Assembly (NCBI RefSeq): GCF_014489635.1
Contig: NZ_CP060828.1
Coordinates: 1,426,001-1,490,000, forward strand
Length of the DNA stretch: 64,000 nt
Direction: 5' to 3'
Origin: Streptomyces roseirectus
Lineage (GTDB): Bacteria; Actinomycetota; Actinomycetes; Streptomycetales; Streptomycetaceae
The translations under genes were made by a program, and so were the position numbers. Positions 37,164-45,511 of the stretch are shown one piece after another. Positions within the stretch are counted from its first letter, which is position 1, and each line of letters opens with the position of its first letter. The notes below the pieces were generated by a model. That model saw only the letters and a program-made list of their open reading frames with translations, ran no database searches and had not been told where the DNA came from.

Positions 37164-37178
37164 CTTGACGTACCTCGT

Positions 37179-37214
37179 GAGCCCGTAACACGATCATGAT
37201 CGTGTTACGGGCTC
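37179..37214. terminator. 36-bp perfect palindrome after immunity gene
   Basis: The two 18-base arms (GAGCCCGTAACACGATCA and its exact complement) meet without spacer. As RNA it forms a long GC-rich hairpin just after the SUKH stop, fitting a strong bidirectional terminator. As DNA it could also be a dimeric protein site; no T-run follows. Confidence 0.7.
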
Positions 37215-37399
37215 TATTGCCCAGTACTGTGCATTGGGAGTGGACGGCCCGTCCCCGGCACAGACTCATTCGCGCTCAGCGAGCGGACCTGCCCAGCAGA
37301 GCGAGGCCCGCACACACGGCGGTCTCGTCATGGTGCGGAACTGGCCGACGCCGGTCGACGGCGACCACGTGGTGGTGGGCCAGCGGACGTCGGCCCGGA

Positions 37400-38075
37400 T
37401 CAGGAGCCTGGGCTGTCCTGCCGAAAAATCTGGTGTGCGCAGGCCATTGGCGACATCGTCGACTTCGGACTCACCCATTTACTCAATGCCTCGTCCACGC
37501 GCAACCCCGGCTGGGGGACTCTCCACTACGCCGCGCGCGACTCGACGGCAAGGCCGGCACTGCGCAGTGACCTCTACTCGTTCGACTGTGTCGTCTACGA
37601 GACGATCACCGGCTGGTCCCCCTTCGCCCACCACCAGGACCCGGTCACCGTCATCTGGGACCACGCCGCCAAAGTTCCGGACCAGCCACGCGATCTGCGC
37701 CCGGGTGCACCACGGCCGCTCGACCACCTCGTGATGAGCCTGCTAAAAATCCCGACGCCCACACGGTCACGGCAGCACTCCAGCAGATCGAGTACGTCTC
37801 CGATCACGCCGCCGACCCTCATGTGGACACCAGGCACGTCGCCGAGATCCAACAGCTGGAACTCTATCCAGCACATGTGACAGCCCCCTGGTCCACCACC
37901 CCCGATGTACTCGACGCCCGCCCCCGGCACGCCCATCTCCCCGGTGAATCCGGCGATCCCCGTGGCGCGGCAGTCCTCTACCAACGCCTCACCCAGGACT
38001 GCGCCCGCCTCGTCCCTCCGGACGACGACCTGCGTGAGCCACCGGGTCGGACACCTGCGTCGGCGTACACGGTGC
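37400..38075 (+). pseudogene. Decayed serine/threonine protein kinase (TPR-tailed) remnant
   Basis: One frame reads AIGDIVDFGLTHLLNA, including the DFG motif, then GTLHYAARD in place of GTPxYxAPE, RSDLYSFDCVVYETITGWSPF and LRPGAPRPLDHLVMSLL, which is the kinase C lobe. After about 37740 the frame changes to AAVLYQRLTQDCARLVPPDDD, like the TPR-type tails of actinobacterial kinases. The N lobe and catalytic loop are missing and there are several frameshifts, so it is not functional. Confidence 0.65.
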
Positions 38076-38430
38076 CGCTGCCGCTCAAGGCATGGCTGTG
38101 GTCGACCTCTCCCAGCCGAAGATGCCGGTTCTCACGTCGGGCTGCGTACTCAGGGCATCCTCCGTAACCCGTCCGCACCTCAATTGCCTTCCGGGGCGAC
38201 CGAGGATCGTTCCAGCACACCCCGGCCCGGCTACCAGCTGTCGCAACCCGTAGATTCGCAACCTCACGGGGTGCACGACCAGGCATTTAGCGCTCAGCGG
38301 AGGACGGCGTCACGTCGTACGAGCGACGATGGCGCGTCAGCAGACCTCCGCGTCCTGATCGACTGGATCCACTCGCAAAACGCCCTACCGCACAGCCAAG
38401 GGAACCTCGCAGGTCACGCTGCCCATTCCG
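38076..38430. other. Gene-free stretch before integrase of island 1
   Basis: About 355 bp with no ORF resembling a known family and no ribosome-binding site with a plausible start. No excisionase-like small basic protein was found here, although this is where one would normally sit. Composition is less GC-rich than flanking genes. Confidence 0.4.
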
Positions 38431-38471
38431 GGCCCGGTGGTCGCGTGTGGTCGCACACTGGAGACAAGCAC
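38431..38471. promoter_or_regulatory. Conserved block upstream of integrase, copy 1
   Basis: 41 bp identical to 50235-50275 at the same position ahead of the second integrase. It contains a GTGTG-GTCG-CACAC hairpin (38445-38458) and repeated TGGTCGC. Conservation outside coding sequence suggests an integrase promoter, operator or recombination accessory site. Confidence 0.55.
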
Positions 38472-38497
38472 TTCCCCGCCTCCCGGAGGCGATCCCC

Positions 38498-39904
38498 ATG
38501 CGCACCAGCACCAGCACTGGCCGCGGCCGTGTCTACCGCCGCTGCGGCTGCAGAGACCCCCAGCACCACCAGCTCGGCGCCCTCTGCCCCCGCCTCACCA
38601 CGGACAGCGGCCACGACACCTGGACCTTCGCCGTCGACCTCCCCAACCCCGGCCCGCACCGCACCACCGTCCGCCGGGGCGGCTTCCCCACCCACGACCT
38701 CGCCGAACAAGCCCTCACCCGCTTCCTCGACGGCCAGGCCGTCGGATACAACGCCGACCCCAGCCAGACCGTCGCCGACTACCTCACCACCTGGCTGGAG
38801 ACCAAAGCCCTCATCCTGAAGCCGACCACGATGGCCCGCTACCGCGACTACGTCCACAACGACCTCGTCCCCGCCTTCGGCACCCTCAAGCTCGACCAGC
38901 TCGCCCACCGTCACATCTCCGCCTACGTCACCCGCCAGCTCGCCACCGGCCGCGGACACGTCACCCTCTACCGCTGCCTCGCCACCCTCTCCAGCGCCCT
39001 CGGCGACGCCGTCCGCGAACACCGCCTCCCCCACAACCCCGCCTCACCCCCCGTCCTGCACCGCCCCCCATCACCGGAACGCAGAATCTGGACCGCCGAA
39101 GAAGCCGCACGCTTCCTCACCCACTGCCACCAGGCCGACCCGCAGATGGCCGACCTGTTCGAGTTCCTCATCGGCACCGGCCTGCGCAAAGGCGAAGCCC
39201 TCGCACTCCACTGGACCGACGTCCACCTCCCAGAGGGCGTCCTCTACGTGCGCTGCACCCTCTCCGCCATCGACAACAACCACCTCGTCATCACCACCCC
39301 GAAAACCCGCTCCAGCCGCGGATGGGTCGCCATCTCACCCCGCGTCGCCACCGCCCTCCACCACCAGGCACAAAGATCACCCCGCACCCACAGCGATCCC
39401 AGCGACCCCTTCACCGGACTCGTCTTCCACCGCCCCGACGGACGCCCCCTCGCACCCCACCACGTCCTCGACCGCCTCCACCAGCTCTCCGCCGAAGCCG
39501 GCGTCCCACAGATCACCGTCCACGACCTGCGCCACCTCACAGCCACCATCACCATCAGCGCAGGCATCCCCCTCACCGTGGTCTCCAAGACCCTGCGCCA
39601 CTCCACCCTCTCCACCACCGCGAACATCTACAGCCACCTAACCCACCAGGCAGCCCGCCAAGCCGTCGACACCATCGACCACACCCTCACCACAGCCCAG
39701 AACAGCAGCCGCGCACCCAGCCGCCCCGCATGGCTGCGACCACCCCGCGACCACCTCCACCGCCTCCGCCAAGCACTCCACCGGCACCACACCCCCACGC
39801 CACCGGCCTTCAGCCTCACAGCCTCCCGACCACAGACCGCACACGCGACCACACTGCGACCACCACGGCCCCAGACACACCGGAAGCCGCCCTCCCAGAA
39901 ATGA
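38498..39904 (+). CDS. int: Tyrosine recombinase (site-specific integrase), island 1
   Basis: 468 residues from ATG 38498, with GGAGG upstream. An N-terminal SAM-like/core-binding domain (YNADPSQTVADYLTTW, MARYRDYVHNDLVP) is followed by the catalytic domain. The catalytic residues are Arg in GTGLRKGEA near 229, HDLRH near 342-346, the His of LRHSTL, and the nucleophile Tyr in TANIYSHL near 378. The zinc-like CGCRDPQHHQLGALC motif near residue 16 is typical of actinobacterial integrative-element integrases. It would recombine the tRNA-Pro att cores 30 bp downstream. It is intact, unlike the copy in island 2. Confidence 0.93.
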   Translation: MRTSTSTGRGRVYRRCGCRDPQHHQLGALCPRLTTDSGHDTWTFAVDLPNPGPHRTTVRRGGFPTHDLAEQALTRFLDGQAVGYNADPSQTVADYLTTWLETKALILKPTTMARYRDYVHNDLVPAFGTLKLDQLAHRHISAYVTRQLATGRGHVTLYRCLATLSSALGDAVREHRLPHNPASPPVLHRPPSPERRIWTAEEAARFLTHCHQADPQMADLFEFLIGTGLRKGEALALHWTDVHLPEGVLYVRCTLSAIDNNHLVITTPKTRSSRGWVAISPRVATALHHQAQRSPRTHSDPSDPFTGLVFHRPDGRPLAPHHVLDRLHQLSAEAGVPQITVHDLRHLTATITISAGIPLTVVSKTLRHSTLSTTANIYSHLTHQAARQAVDTIDHTLTTAQNSSRAPSRPAWLRPPRDHLHRLRQALHRHHTPTPPAFSLTASRPQTAHATTLRPPRPQTHRKPPSQK

Positions 39905-39918
39905 GAGAACGGCTTCCG
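39881..39918. terminator. Hairpin at island 1 right end
   Basis: A 9-bp stem, CGGAAGCCG (39881-39889) and CGGCTTCCG (39910-39918), spans the integrase stop codon. An equivalent hairpin lies after the second integrase. It can terminate integrase mRNA or, in reverse, transcripts entering from the att side. Confidence 0.55.
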
Positions 39919-39933
39919 ACCTGCGACTTCAAA

Positions 39934-39977
39934 AGTCGGGACGACAGGATTTGAACCTGCGACCCCTTGACCCCCAG
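39934..39977. repeat. att core copy 2 (junction between islands)
   Basis: Exact 44-bp copy of the tRNA-Pro 3' part. It marks the right end of island 1 and the left end of island 2. It is not a complete tRNA because the following sequence is island DNA. Confidence 0.92.
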
Positions 39978-39989
39978 CAGGATTATGCC

Positions 39990-40081
39990 GACATAACAGA
40001 CTAATTATGGACGCGAGTTGTGAGCGAACGACCATCACGTTCACTGCCGTGCACACCGTGTGGTCCCCAACTGGTCCCCAA
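39990..40081. repeat. Conserved island left-end sequence, copy 2
   Basis: Matches 18780-18871, with the first 54 bp identical. It lies 13 bp after the att core here, against 26 bp in island 1, where an extra 13-bp insertion is present. Confidence 0.8.
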
Positions 40082-40164
40082 CAACGCAGCTCTGCCCTGC
40101 CATCTGACACCCGCCCAGACAGACGCTCCCGGTGTACGGAGCCCAACCACATCGTCGGGCCTCC

Positions 40165-40542
40165 GACGTGAGCGCCATGCCCAGTCCAGGCGCCATCCTC
40201 GGCACCAAGTTCCCGGAGGCCGCCGGCCGCATGACGGTCTTCGGCACCGCCGACCGGCTTGCCGGTTTCGGTGGCGTCGCCCAGTCCCCCGAAATCCCAG
40301 GAAGATCGGCAGCGACCTGCTCCGACCTCAACGCTACAACCGCAGACTCCAGCGCGTGCTCTCCGTCTCGGCGCTGTTCAGCGTCCGGTGTGCTGCGAGA
40401 AGTCCCGTCGGTTCCACGACCGCAAACACGCCGCATCCCGGCTGTCCTCGTCCTCGCCCGTCGACGCGTCAGCGTCCGGTGGACCCTCCTACGCGAGAGA
40501 CGGCGCTACGAACTGGCACATCTGCCGCCGCTTGTTGCCTGA
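40165..40542 (+). pseudogene. IS110-family transposase C-terminal remnant, island 2
   Basis: Family segments occur in order but in alternating frames: GAILGTKFPEAAGRMTVFG then TADRLAGFGGVAQSPE (frame 1), SDLLRPQRYNRRLQRVLSVS (frame 3), CCEKSRRFHDRKHA (frame 2), VLVLARRRVSVRWTLLRERR and a natural-looking C terminus ending at 40542 (frame 1). At least three indels disrupt it. It is a longer relic than its counterpart in island 1. Confidence 0.72.
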
Positions 40543-40580
40543 CAGGCAGCATGTGGAATCGGTCGCCAAGGCGAAGAGTC

Positions 40581-41786
40581 TCACTCGTCCGGTGTGCTGT
40601 GCGAGTGCGATGTTCCTTCGGCCTGTGTGCGGTCGGCGAGATCGAGAGGGTTCTCGAAGCTCGGGCCGGGGCGGCGGCCCGGAGCAAGGTCGTCGTCGGG
40701 GCTGGTGAAACCGGGACGGTCGTATCCGATCTTGGGCAAGCGGCTGTTCGACGAAAACGGCGGAGGCGTCCGGGGGACCGCTGCGGACGCCGGGTCGGCG
40801 CCCTGTGTGGTGAGGGCCTCGCGGAAGTACGGCAGGAACCCACGCTCCAGCAGGGCCGTCCGCCAGGCTTCTCTGGCCCGCGCGACCTCCTCCGCCTGCT
40901 CGTTGTACAGCCCCGCCGCCACTGCAGGCCGGTTGCGCAGCGCCGTGAGCAGCAGGCCGACAGCGGCGACCAGGATCGCCAGCACCGTGACCACCCCGAA
41001 CACCCAGCCCGCCGTGACCAGCGCCCCGGCGAACGCCGGGGCCGGGTCGAGCGCCTTGAGGAGGTAGCCGACGAGCAGGAACACCACCGCAGCCGCCCCA
41101 GCGACGACGAGCGTGCGCACGGCGGCAACGGCGCCGACCCTCGCACCGGCCGACTCTGCGGCGCTCTCGCCCAGAGGAGAGGCGAATCCCAAACCTTCGG
41201 CGGCAGGCTTCCCGGCGTCCGGGGCACTGGACACGGAAGCGGACGGCGCCGGGGGGCGCAGTTCCTCGCGGACCTTCGTGTAGTGCTGGTACTCGGTCGC
41301 CGCCGCGGCCGTGATGAACGCGGTGGCGCCCAGCGCCATGGTGCGCAACTGTTCCGAATTGAGCCGGTGGCCGATACCGGCCAGTTCCAAGTGGTGCGGG
41401 GCGGAGCGCAGCGCCTCGTCGAGGACCCGCTCGTACTCCTGACGGTCCTCACTGTGCAGGTGCTGCGGAACGCTGTCCATGAGCCGGTGACGGGCGGGGG
41501 CCCGTGGCGCGAGCGACGTGCCCGGTTGTTCCCGGGAGTCTCCGTCGGGGCCGGGCAGCGTGTCGTCGCAGGCCAGGCCGACGGAGGAAGGGGCCTGCCG
41601 GGAAGTCGGGAGGCGGGTCCGGGACAAGTCTGGTCGCACCCCGATACCGACCAGTGAGGCCAGCAGACGGCGACTTGCGGGAAGGCCACGCTGCTGCTCG
41701 ACCGTCGGGAGCCTTCGCCGTCGGCGGCTGACGCCCAGCGCGTAGGCCGCCAGACGCCTGGACCAAGCTGTGCCCATGCCGTTCAT
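40581..41786 (-). CDS. Two-helix membrane protein of the caspase/CHAT module
   Basis: 401 residues. A cytosolic-looking N-terminal half with TMALGATAFITAAAATEYQ precedes two strong transmembrane helices at about 231-252 and 258-285, followed by a charged helix (YNEQAEEVARAREAWRTALL) and a low-complexity acidic/proline tail. No enzymatic motif is visible. ATG 41786 overlaps the stop of the preceding gene as ATGA, so the two are translated together. A truncated relative is in island 1 at 25691. It may be a membrane effector or a protease substrate in the same system, which is inference. Confidence 0.6.
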   Translation of the reverse strand: MNGMGTAWSRRLAAYALGVSRRRRRLPTVEQQRGLPASRRLLASLVGIGVRPDLSRTRLPTSRQAPSSVGLACDDTLPGPDGDSREQPGTSLAPRAPARHRLMDSVPQHLHSEDRQEYERVLDEALRSAPHHLELAGIGHRLNSEQLRTMALGATAFITAAAATEYQHYTKVREELRPPAPSASVSSAPDAGKPAAEGLGFASPLGESAAESAGARVGAVAAVRTLVVAGAAAVVFLLVGYLLKALDPAPAFAGALVTAGWVFGVVTVLAILVAAVGLLLTALRNRPAVAAGLYNEQAEEVARAREAWRTALLERGFLPYFREALTTQGADPASAAVPRTPPPFSSNSRLPKIGYDRPGFTSPDDDLAPGRRPGPSFENPLDLADRTQAEGTSHSHSTPDE

Positions 41787-42367
41787 GTGTTCTCCCCCTC
41801 CCGCGCAAGTCGTCCAGGCGACAGCGGGGGCGCATCGGGTTGCGTACGACCAGTCGTGGAGCCGTCGGCGGAAGAGAACGGAATGTCCCTGTGCGTCACC
41901 GGTCGGCCGTTCCGCGGCTCGAACCGCGGACGGCCCGCAACGGGCTCTCCAGATGTCTGTGCGGGATCAGCAGGTGCGGAGGGCGGCTGAGGCACTTCGG
42001 CAGCCAGCACCGGAGGCTGCGGCGGCGCACCGGTGAGCGCGTCGCCGACCGACTGGACACGACTGAGCTGAGTCAGGAGAACCGGCGCGGAGAGACCGAC
42101 CACAATCGCCGCGTAGGCGCCGCTGATCTGTCCCGTGGTACCGAAGAGCACCGCGGCACCCGCGCCCATGCCGCTGTGCAGCAGCGCGGCGACGGACTCG
42201 ACACCGGGGTCGAAGTACTCCCGAAACCGTGGAGGCTCGCCCGCGTCCCCCGCTTGACGGTACCCACGCCGATCCGTCTGCCAGTCCAGGAACCGGGTGT
42301 ACACCTCCAGAAGCCCACGCAGGGCCCCGCCCGCCGCACCCAACACAATCAGCGTCGGCACATCCAC
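41783..42367 (-). CDS. Small membrane protein with disordered tail
   Basis: 194 residues from GTG 42367, preceded by GGGGGCC; a longer frame to 42451 looks non-coding. Hydrophobic segments occur at the N terminus (TLIVLGAAGGALRGLLEVY) and around residues 65-105 (GAGAAVLFGTTG, AAIVVGLSAPVLLTQL). The C-terminal 75 residues are Pro/Ser/Arg-rich and probably unstructured. Overlap with the downstream membrane-protein gene indicates a two-component membrane pair. The family is not recognised. Confidence 0.6.
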   Translation of the reverse strand: MDVPTLIVLGAAGGALRGLLEVYTRFLDWQTDRRGYRQAGDAGEPPRFREYFDPGVESVAALLHSGMGAGAAVLFGTTGQISGAYAAIVVGLSAPVLLTQLSRVQSVGDALTGAPPQPPVLAAEVPQPPSAPADPAQTSGEPVAGRPRFEPRNGRPVTHRDIPFSSADGSTTGRTQPDAPPLSPGRLAREGENT

Positions 42368-42730
42368 AACGGCCCCCGGAACCCAGCACGTTGAGCTCCG
42401 CGTCCGGAGCCTGCGGCACGAGCGTAGAGTCCCTGAACAGCCGCTGGCCACACCCTCGCCCGCCCCAGAAGGACTCTGCGGCGAATTAGGTCCGACGCGG
42501 TCGCAACCCGGTCAACCGGCATCCGGTCGTTGACACAAACAGACTGACCACACCACTCCGCCGGCGCAATGCCCCGGAGCGCCTCGAAGGCCAGGACATG
42601 GCGAGGCCCCAACCGAATCCCGTCGGCGGACCCCTCACCCGTGCTCTTCAGTAAGGGACCCTGCACCACGCAGGCCCCTGGTCGTCTACAGCTGATAGTC
42701 GTTCCCGCTGTAGCCCGCGCGTTCGGGCAG
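42368..42730. other. Gap between CHAT gene and membrane-protein pair
   Basis: 363 bp without a convincing gene. It holds a hairpin just after the CHAT stop and presumably a promoter for the membrane pair, which would therefore be a separate transcript unless read-through occurs. No clear -10/-35 was identified. Confidence 0.45.
42686..42713 (-). terminator. Hairpin after CHAT gene
   Basis: CTACAGC (42686-42692) and GCTGTAG (42707-42713) form a 7-bp stem with a 14-nt loop about 18 bp beyond the stop. It is modest in strength and lacks a U-tract. Confidence 0.4.
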
Positions 42731-45511
42731 TCATACCGCCCCGAACGCCGTGAACGCCCACCCCGTCGCCTGATGCAACGCATCCCCCGGCACCGCCCCC
42801 CGCGCGTCCCGCAGAGCCTCCGCCAAAGAGAGCCCAGCGGCCAATCCTTTGTGCAAGGCAAGCATCAGAGGAACGACAGCCACGTCATTGACCGGCGCAG
42901 TGCTGGCCACCATCCCCGCAGTGCCCAGCGGCTGTAGCGCGTTGATCAGTGCAAGCAACTCATCCGCGCTTGCGGAGGCAAAGCGGGCGGTGTCGCAGCT
43001 GGAGAGGATGATCCGGTAGGGGCTGCGGTCGAGGCGTTCGAGGTCGTGGACGATGAGCGGCCCGTCGGCCATCCGCAGCGCGGAGAACAGCGGGCTGTCC
43101 GCGCGGAACGTGCCGTGCGCGGCGATGTGCGCGAGCGCCGCCCCGTCCAGCTCCGCGAGCACCCGGGGCACGCGCGCCCCGTCGTGCTCCAGGACCACCG
43201 GACGCCCGTACCGCCCCGCGACCTCCGGCACCTCCGCGCCGCCGGACGCGAGCCCGGGACCGCGCACGAGGACGTGCCGCCCGCCCGACGGCGGCAGCGT
43301 CTCCTTGGCCCGCAGCCAACTGCTCGCCGACGGCGACACGCTCAGCACCCGCTCGCGCAGCGCGGGCAGCAGCGCCCACGGCACCCGGTGCAGGCGCGCG
43401 GGCGGCACGACCACCACCGGGCCGTCGCCCAGGTGCTCGGCGGCAGGGCCGAGGAGCAGTTGCTGGAGGCGGCGGCCCATCTCCTCGACCAGCGGCAGCC
43501 GGCTCTCCGCGCCGGGGTGGGCGAGCCGGCGCAGGGCCGCCTGGACGTGCTCGGCCTCCCGTTCCGCGTCGGCGAGGAGCCCGCCCGCGAACCGGCGCAC
43601 CCGGCCGCCCCCGACGAGCAGCACCTGCACCCGCCCGTCCAGCACGGCGAGTTCGACGAGCCGCCCGCCCTCCAGACGCTCCAGCAGCCGTCCCACGTCG
43701 AAGCGGTCGCCGCCCTCGGGGGACTCGCCCCGGATGTGCAGGGTCCGGGAGCGGATCTCGCGTTCCAGGCGCCGCTGTTCGCGCTCCAGGGCGGGCAGGG
43801 GGCGCCCGGAGATGCGGGCCTGCTCCGCCTGGTCGGCGATGACGCGAAAGGCCGTCAGACCGCTCAGGAGGGCCGCGTCGGCGGGCGGCCGGGTCGGCGG
43901 CGCCGACAGCACCGTCGCCCGCCAGCGCTCGGACCACATCAGCAACTGCCTGGGCCCGCCCCGCTCCAGGCTCACCTGCTGCGCCAGCGCCGCGAGTTCG
44001 GCGCCCAGCGCCGTCGCCCGCGCGCGCAGCTCCGAGGTACTCAGCGTCATCCGGTGGTCGTCCAGGACCTTGAGACCGCGCCGGCACGCCTCCAGGGCAC
44101 CCCGTCCGGAGCCCGCCGCGCGTGCGCGCAGGGCCTGGGCCGCCCAGCCCGTCACCCGGGCCAGCGGAGGCCCGCTGTGCCGGCTGCGGGCGGCCACGGC
44201 GAGATACCGCTCGGCGTCCGACGTCCAGTCCAGGCCGAGCGCGATACGGCCCGCCAGCAGCCACGCCTCGGGCGCGGCGGGCGCCCCGAAGGAGGCGAGC
44301 TTCCCGGCGACCTTCGCGGCGTCCGCCACCAGCCGCCCCGACTTCCGGCCGGCCGTCAGTTTCGCCTCGATCAAAACCAGTTGCGCGTGCGCCTCCCACC
44401 AGGAACGCCGCTGCGCCGCGAACAGCCGGACGGCGACCGCCGCGCGCGCGATCGCCGTATCGGTGTCGCCGCCGAGGCGGGCCGCCTTCGCCGCCGTCAG
44501 CAGCAGCTCCGCCCGGCGCGTGGACTGGCCGCCGGTGCTGTCCAGGACGCCGATCGCCGCGTCCGCCTCCGCCAGCGCCTCCGGGGCCAGGCCCGCCGCC
44601 ATGAGGACCTCGCAGCGCCGGATGTTCAGCATGATCACAGGGGCGCCGAGCTTCGCGTACCGCTCCTCCGCGTCGTCCAGCAGACTCAGCGCGCGCGGGA
44701 TGTCACCCGAACGGAACGCGGCGATGCCCTGGCTCTCCAGCGCGTCCGCCTTGTCGTGCTCCTGGCCGGTGGTGTCCCACAGCGCCTGCGCCGCCGCGTA
44801 GTCGGCGTCCGCGCGGTCCACCGCGCCCAGCGCCAGGTGCACCGTCGCGCGCAGGTTCAGCGCCCGCGCCGTCCAGATCGTGTCACCCACCTGACGCAGC
44901 ACCGGCACCGCCCGCCGCAGGTCCTCCAGCGCCTGAGGGTGATGACCGAGCACCCCCCACGAGTACGCGCGCCTGAACAGCACCCGCGCGCGGGTGTGCC
45001 CCGTACCGCGCTCCACCCCCCGCTCGAACGCGGCGAGACCCTGCCGGGTACGGCCCGCGTGGACCAGGGCGACACCCAGAGTGCCCAGGATGTCCGCCTC
45101 GCGGTCGGCGGAGTCCGCGCGGGCCGCCAAGTCACGGGCCCGGCGCAGATGATGCAACGCAAGCTGCAGATCGCCCCAGTCGCGCTGCCAGATGCCGATC
45201 ACCTGATGGGCGACCGACGCGTGCAGAGCGGGCGGATCCGCGCGGAGCAGTTCCTCCGCCCGCGCCAACGCCTCATGGGGGGCGGCGAACACCATAGGCA
45301 GCAGTTCGAGGACCGCAGGGTCTTCTTCCACGGCTCCGTCGACGACGCTCTTGCCGTGTCCCGGTCCCACTTCTCCTCCCCTCCGCGACTCGCCCTGTTC
45401 AACCGGCAGCGTGTGTGAAGCCAGCAACTTCGTGCTTCCTTCAGGGTGGCATCTCAGCGTTTCAGAAGTTCCGTCCGGGCCGCGTTGATCAACGTTCAGC
45501 ACGGTGGCCAT
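42731..45511 (-). CDS. TPR-repeat CHAT-domain protease
   Basis: 926 residues. Residues about 80-480 are helical TPR-like repeats (ALHHLRRARDLAARA, ALEDLRRAVPVL and similar). The C-terminal third is a CHAT (caspase HetF associated with TPR) domain with catalytic His799 in IAAHGTFRADSP and Cys839 in ILSSCDTARF. CHAT proteases act in bacterial conflict systems by cleaving a partner after a sensor signal. ATG 45511 overlaps the stop of the caspase/NTPase gene as TGATG. The first 60 residues look weakly conserved, so an internal GTG start is possible. Confidence 0.87.
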   Translation of the reverse strand: MATVLNVDQRGPDGTSETLRCHPEGSTKLLASHTLPVEQGESRRGGEVGPGHGKSVVDGAVEEDPAVLELLPMVFAAPHEALARAEELLRADPPALHASVAHQVIGIWQRDWGDLQLALHHLRRARDLAARADSADREADILGTLGVALVHAGRTRQGLAAFERGVERGTGHTRARVLFRRAYSWGVLGHHPQALEDLRRAVPVLRQVGDTIWTARALNLRATVHLALGAVDRADADYAAAQALWDTTGQEHDKADALESQGIAAFRSGDIPRALSLLDDAEERYAKLGAPVIMLNIRRCEVLMAAGLAPEALAEADAAIGVLDSTGGQSTRRAELLLTAAKAARLGGDTDTAIARAAVAVRLFAAQRRSWWEAHAQLVLIEAKLTAGRKSGRLVADAAKVAGKLASFGAPAAPEAWLLAGRIALGLDWTSDAERYLAVAARSRHSGPPLARVTGWAAQALRARAAGSGRGALEACRRGLKVLDDHRMTLSTSELRARATALGAELAALAQQVSLERGGPRQLLMWSERWRATVLSAPPTRPPADAALLSGLTAFRVIADQAEQARISGRPLPALEREQRRLEREIRSRTLHIRGESPEGGDRFDVGRLLERLEGGRLVELAVLDGRVQVLLVGGGRVRRFAGGLLADAEREAEHVQAALRRLAHPGAESRLPLVEEMGRRLQQLLLGPAAEHLGDGPVVVVPPARLHRVPWALLPALRERVLSVSPSASSWLRAKETLPPSGGRHVLVRGPGLASGGAEVPEVAGRYGRPVVLEHDGARVPRVLAELDGAALAHIAAHGTFRADSPLFSALRMADGPLIVHDLERLDRSPYRIILSSCDTARFASASADELLALINALQPLGTAGMVASTAPVNDVAVVPLMLALHKGLAAGLSLAEALRDARGAVPGDALHQATGWAFTAFGAV

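Larger units (their letters stand above)
18711..39977. mobile_element. tRNA-Pro integrated island 1 (about 21.2 kb)
   Basis: Bounded by att core copies 1 and 2, with an intact tyrosine integrase next to the right core. The cargo is the ATP-grasp/peptide/NACHT module and the RHS toxin with immunity. No replication initiator, FtsK/TraB-like transfer ATPase or excisionase was recognised, so it is better described as a genomic island or mobilisable element than a complete actinomycete conjugative element. It shares its left-end layout with island 2. Confidence 0.85.

Noticed and set aside
40041..40436. Minus-strand protein gene beside att core 2
   Set aside because: It overlaps the IS110 relic read on the plus strand and has no family resemblance.
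43046..45418. Plus-strand ORF opposite the CHAT gene
   Set aside because: Arg/Pro-rich shadow; CHAT catalytic motifs and TPRs are on the minus strand.
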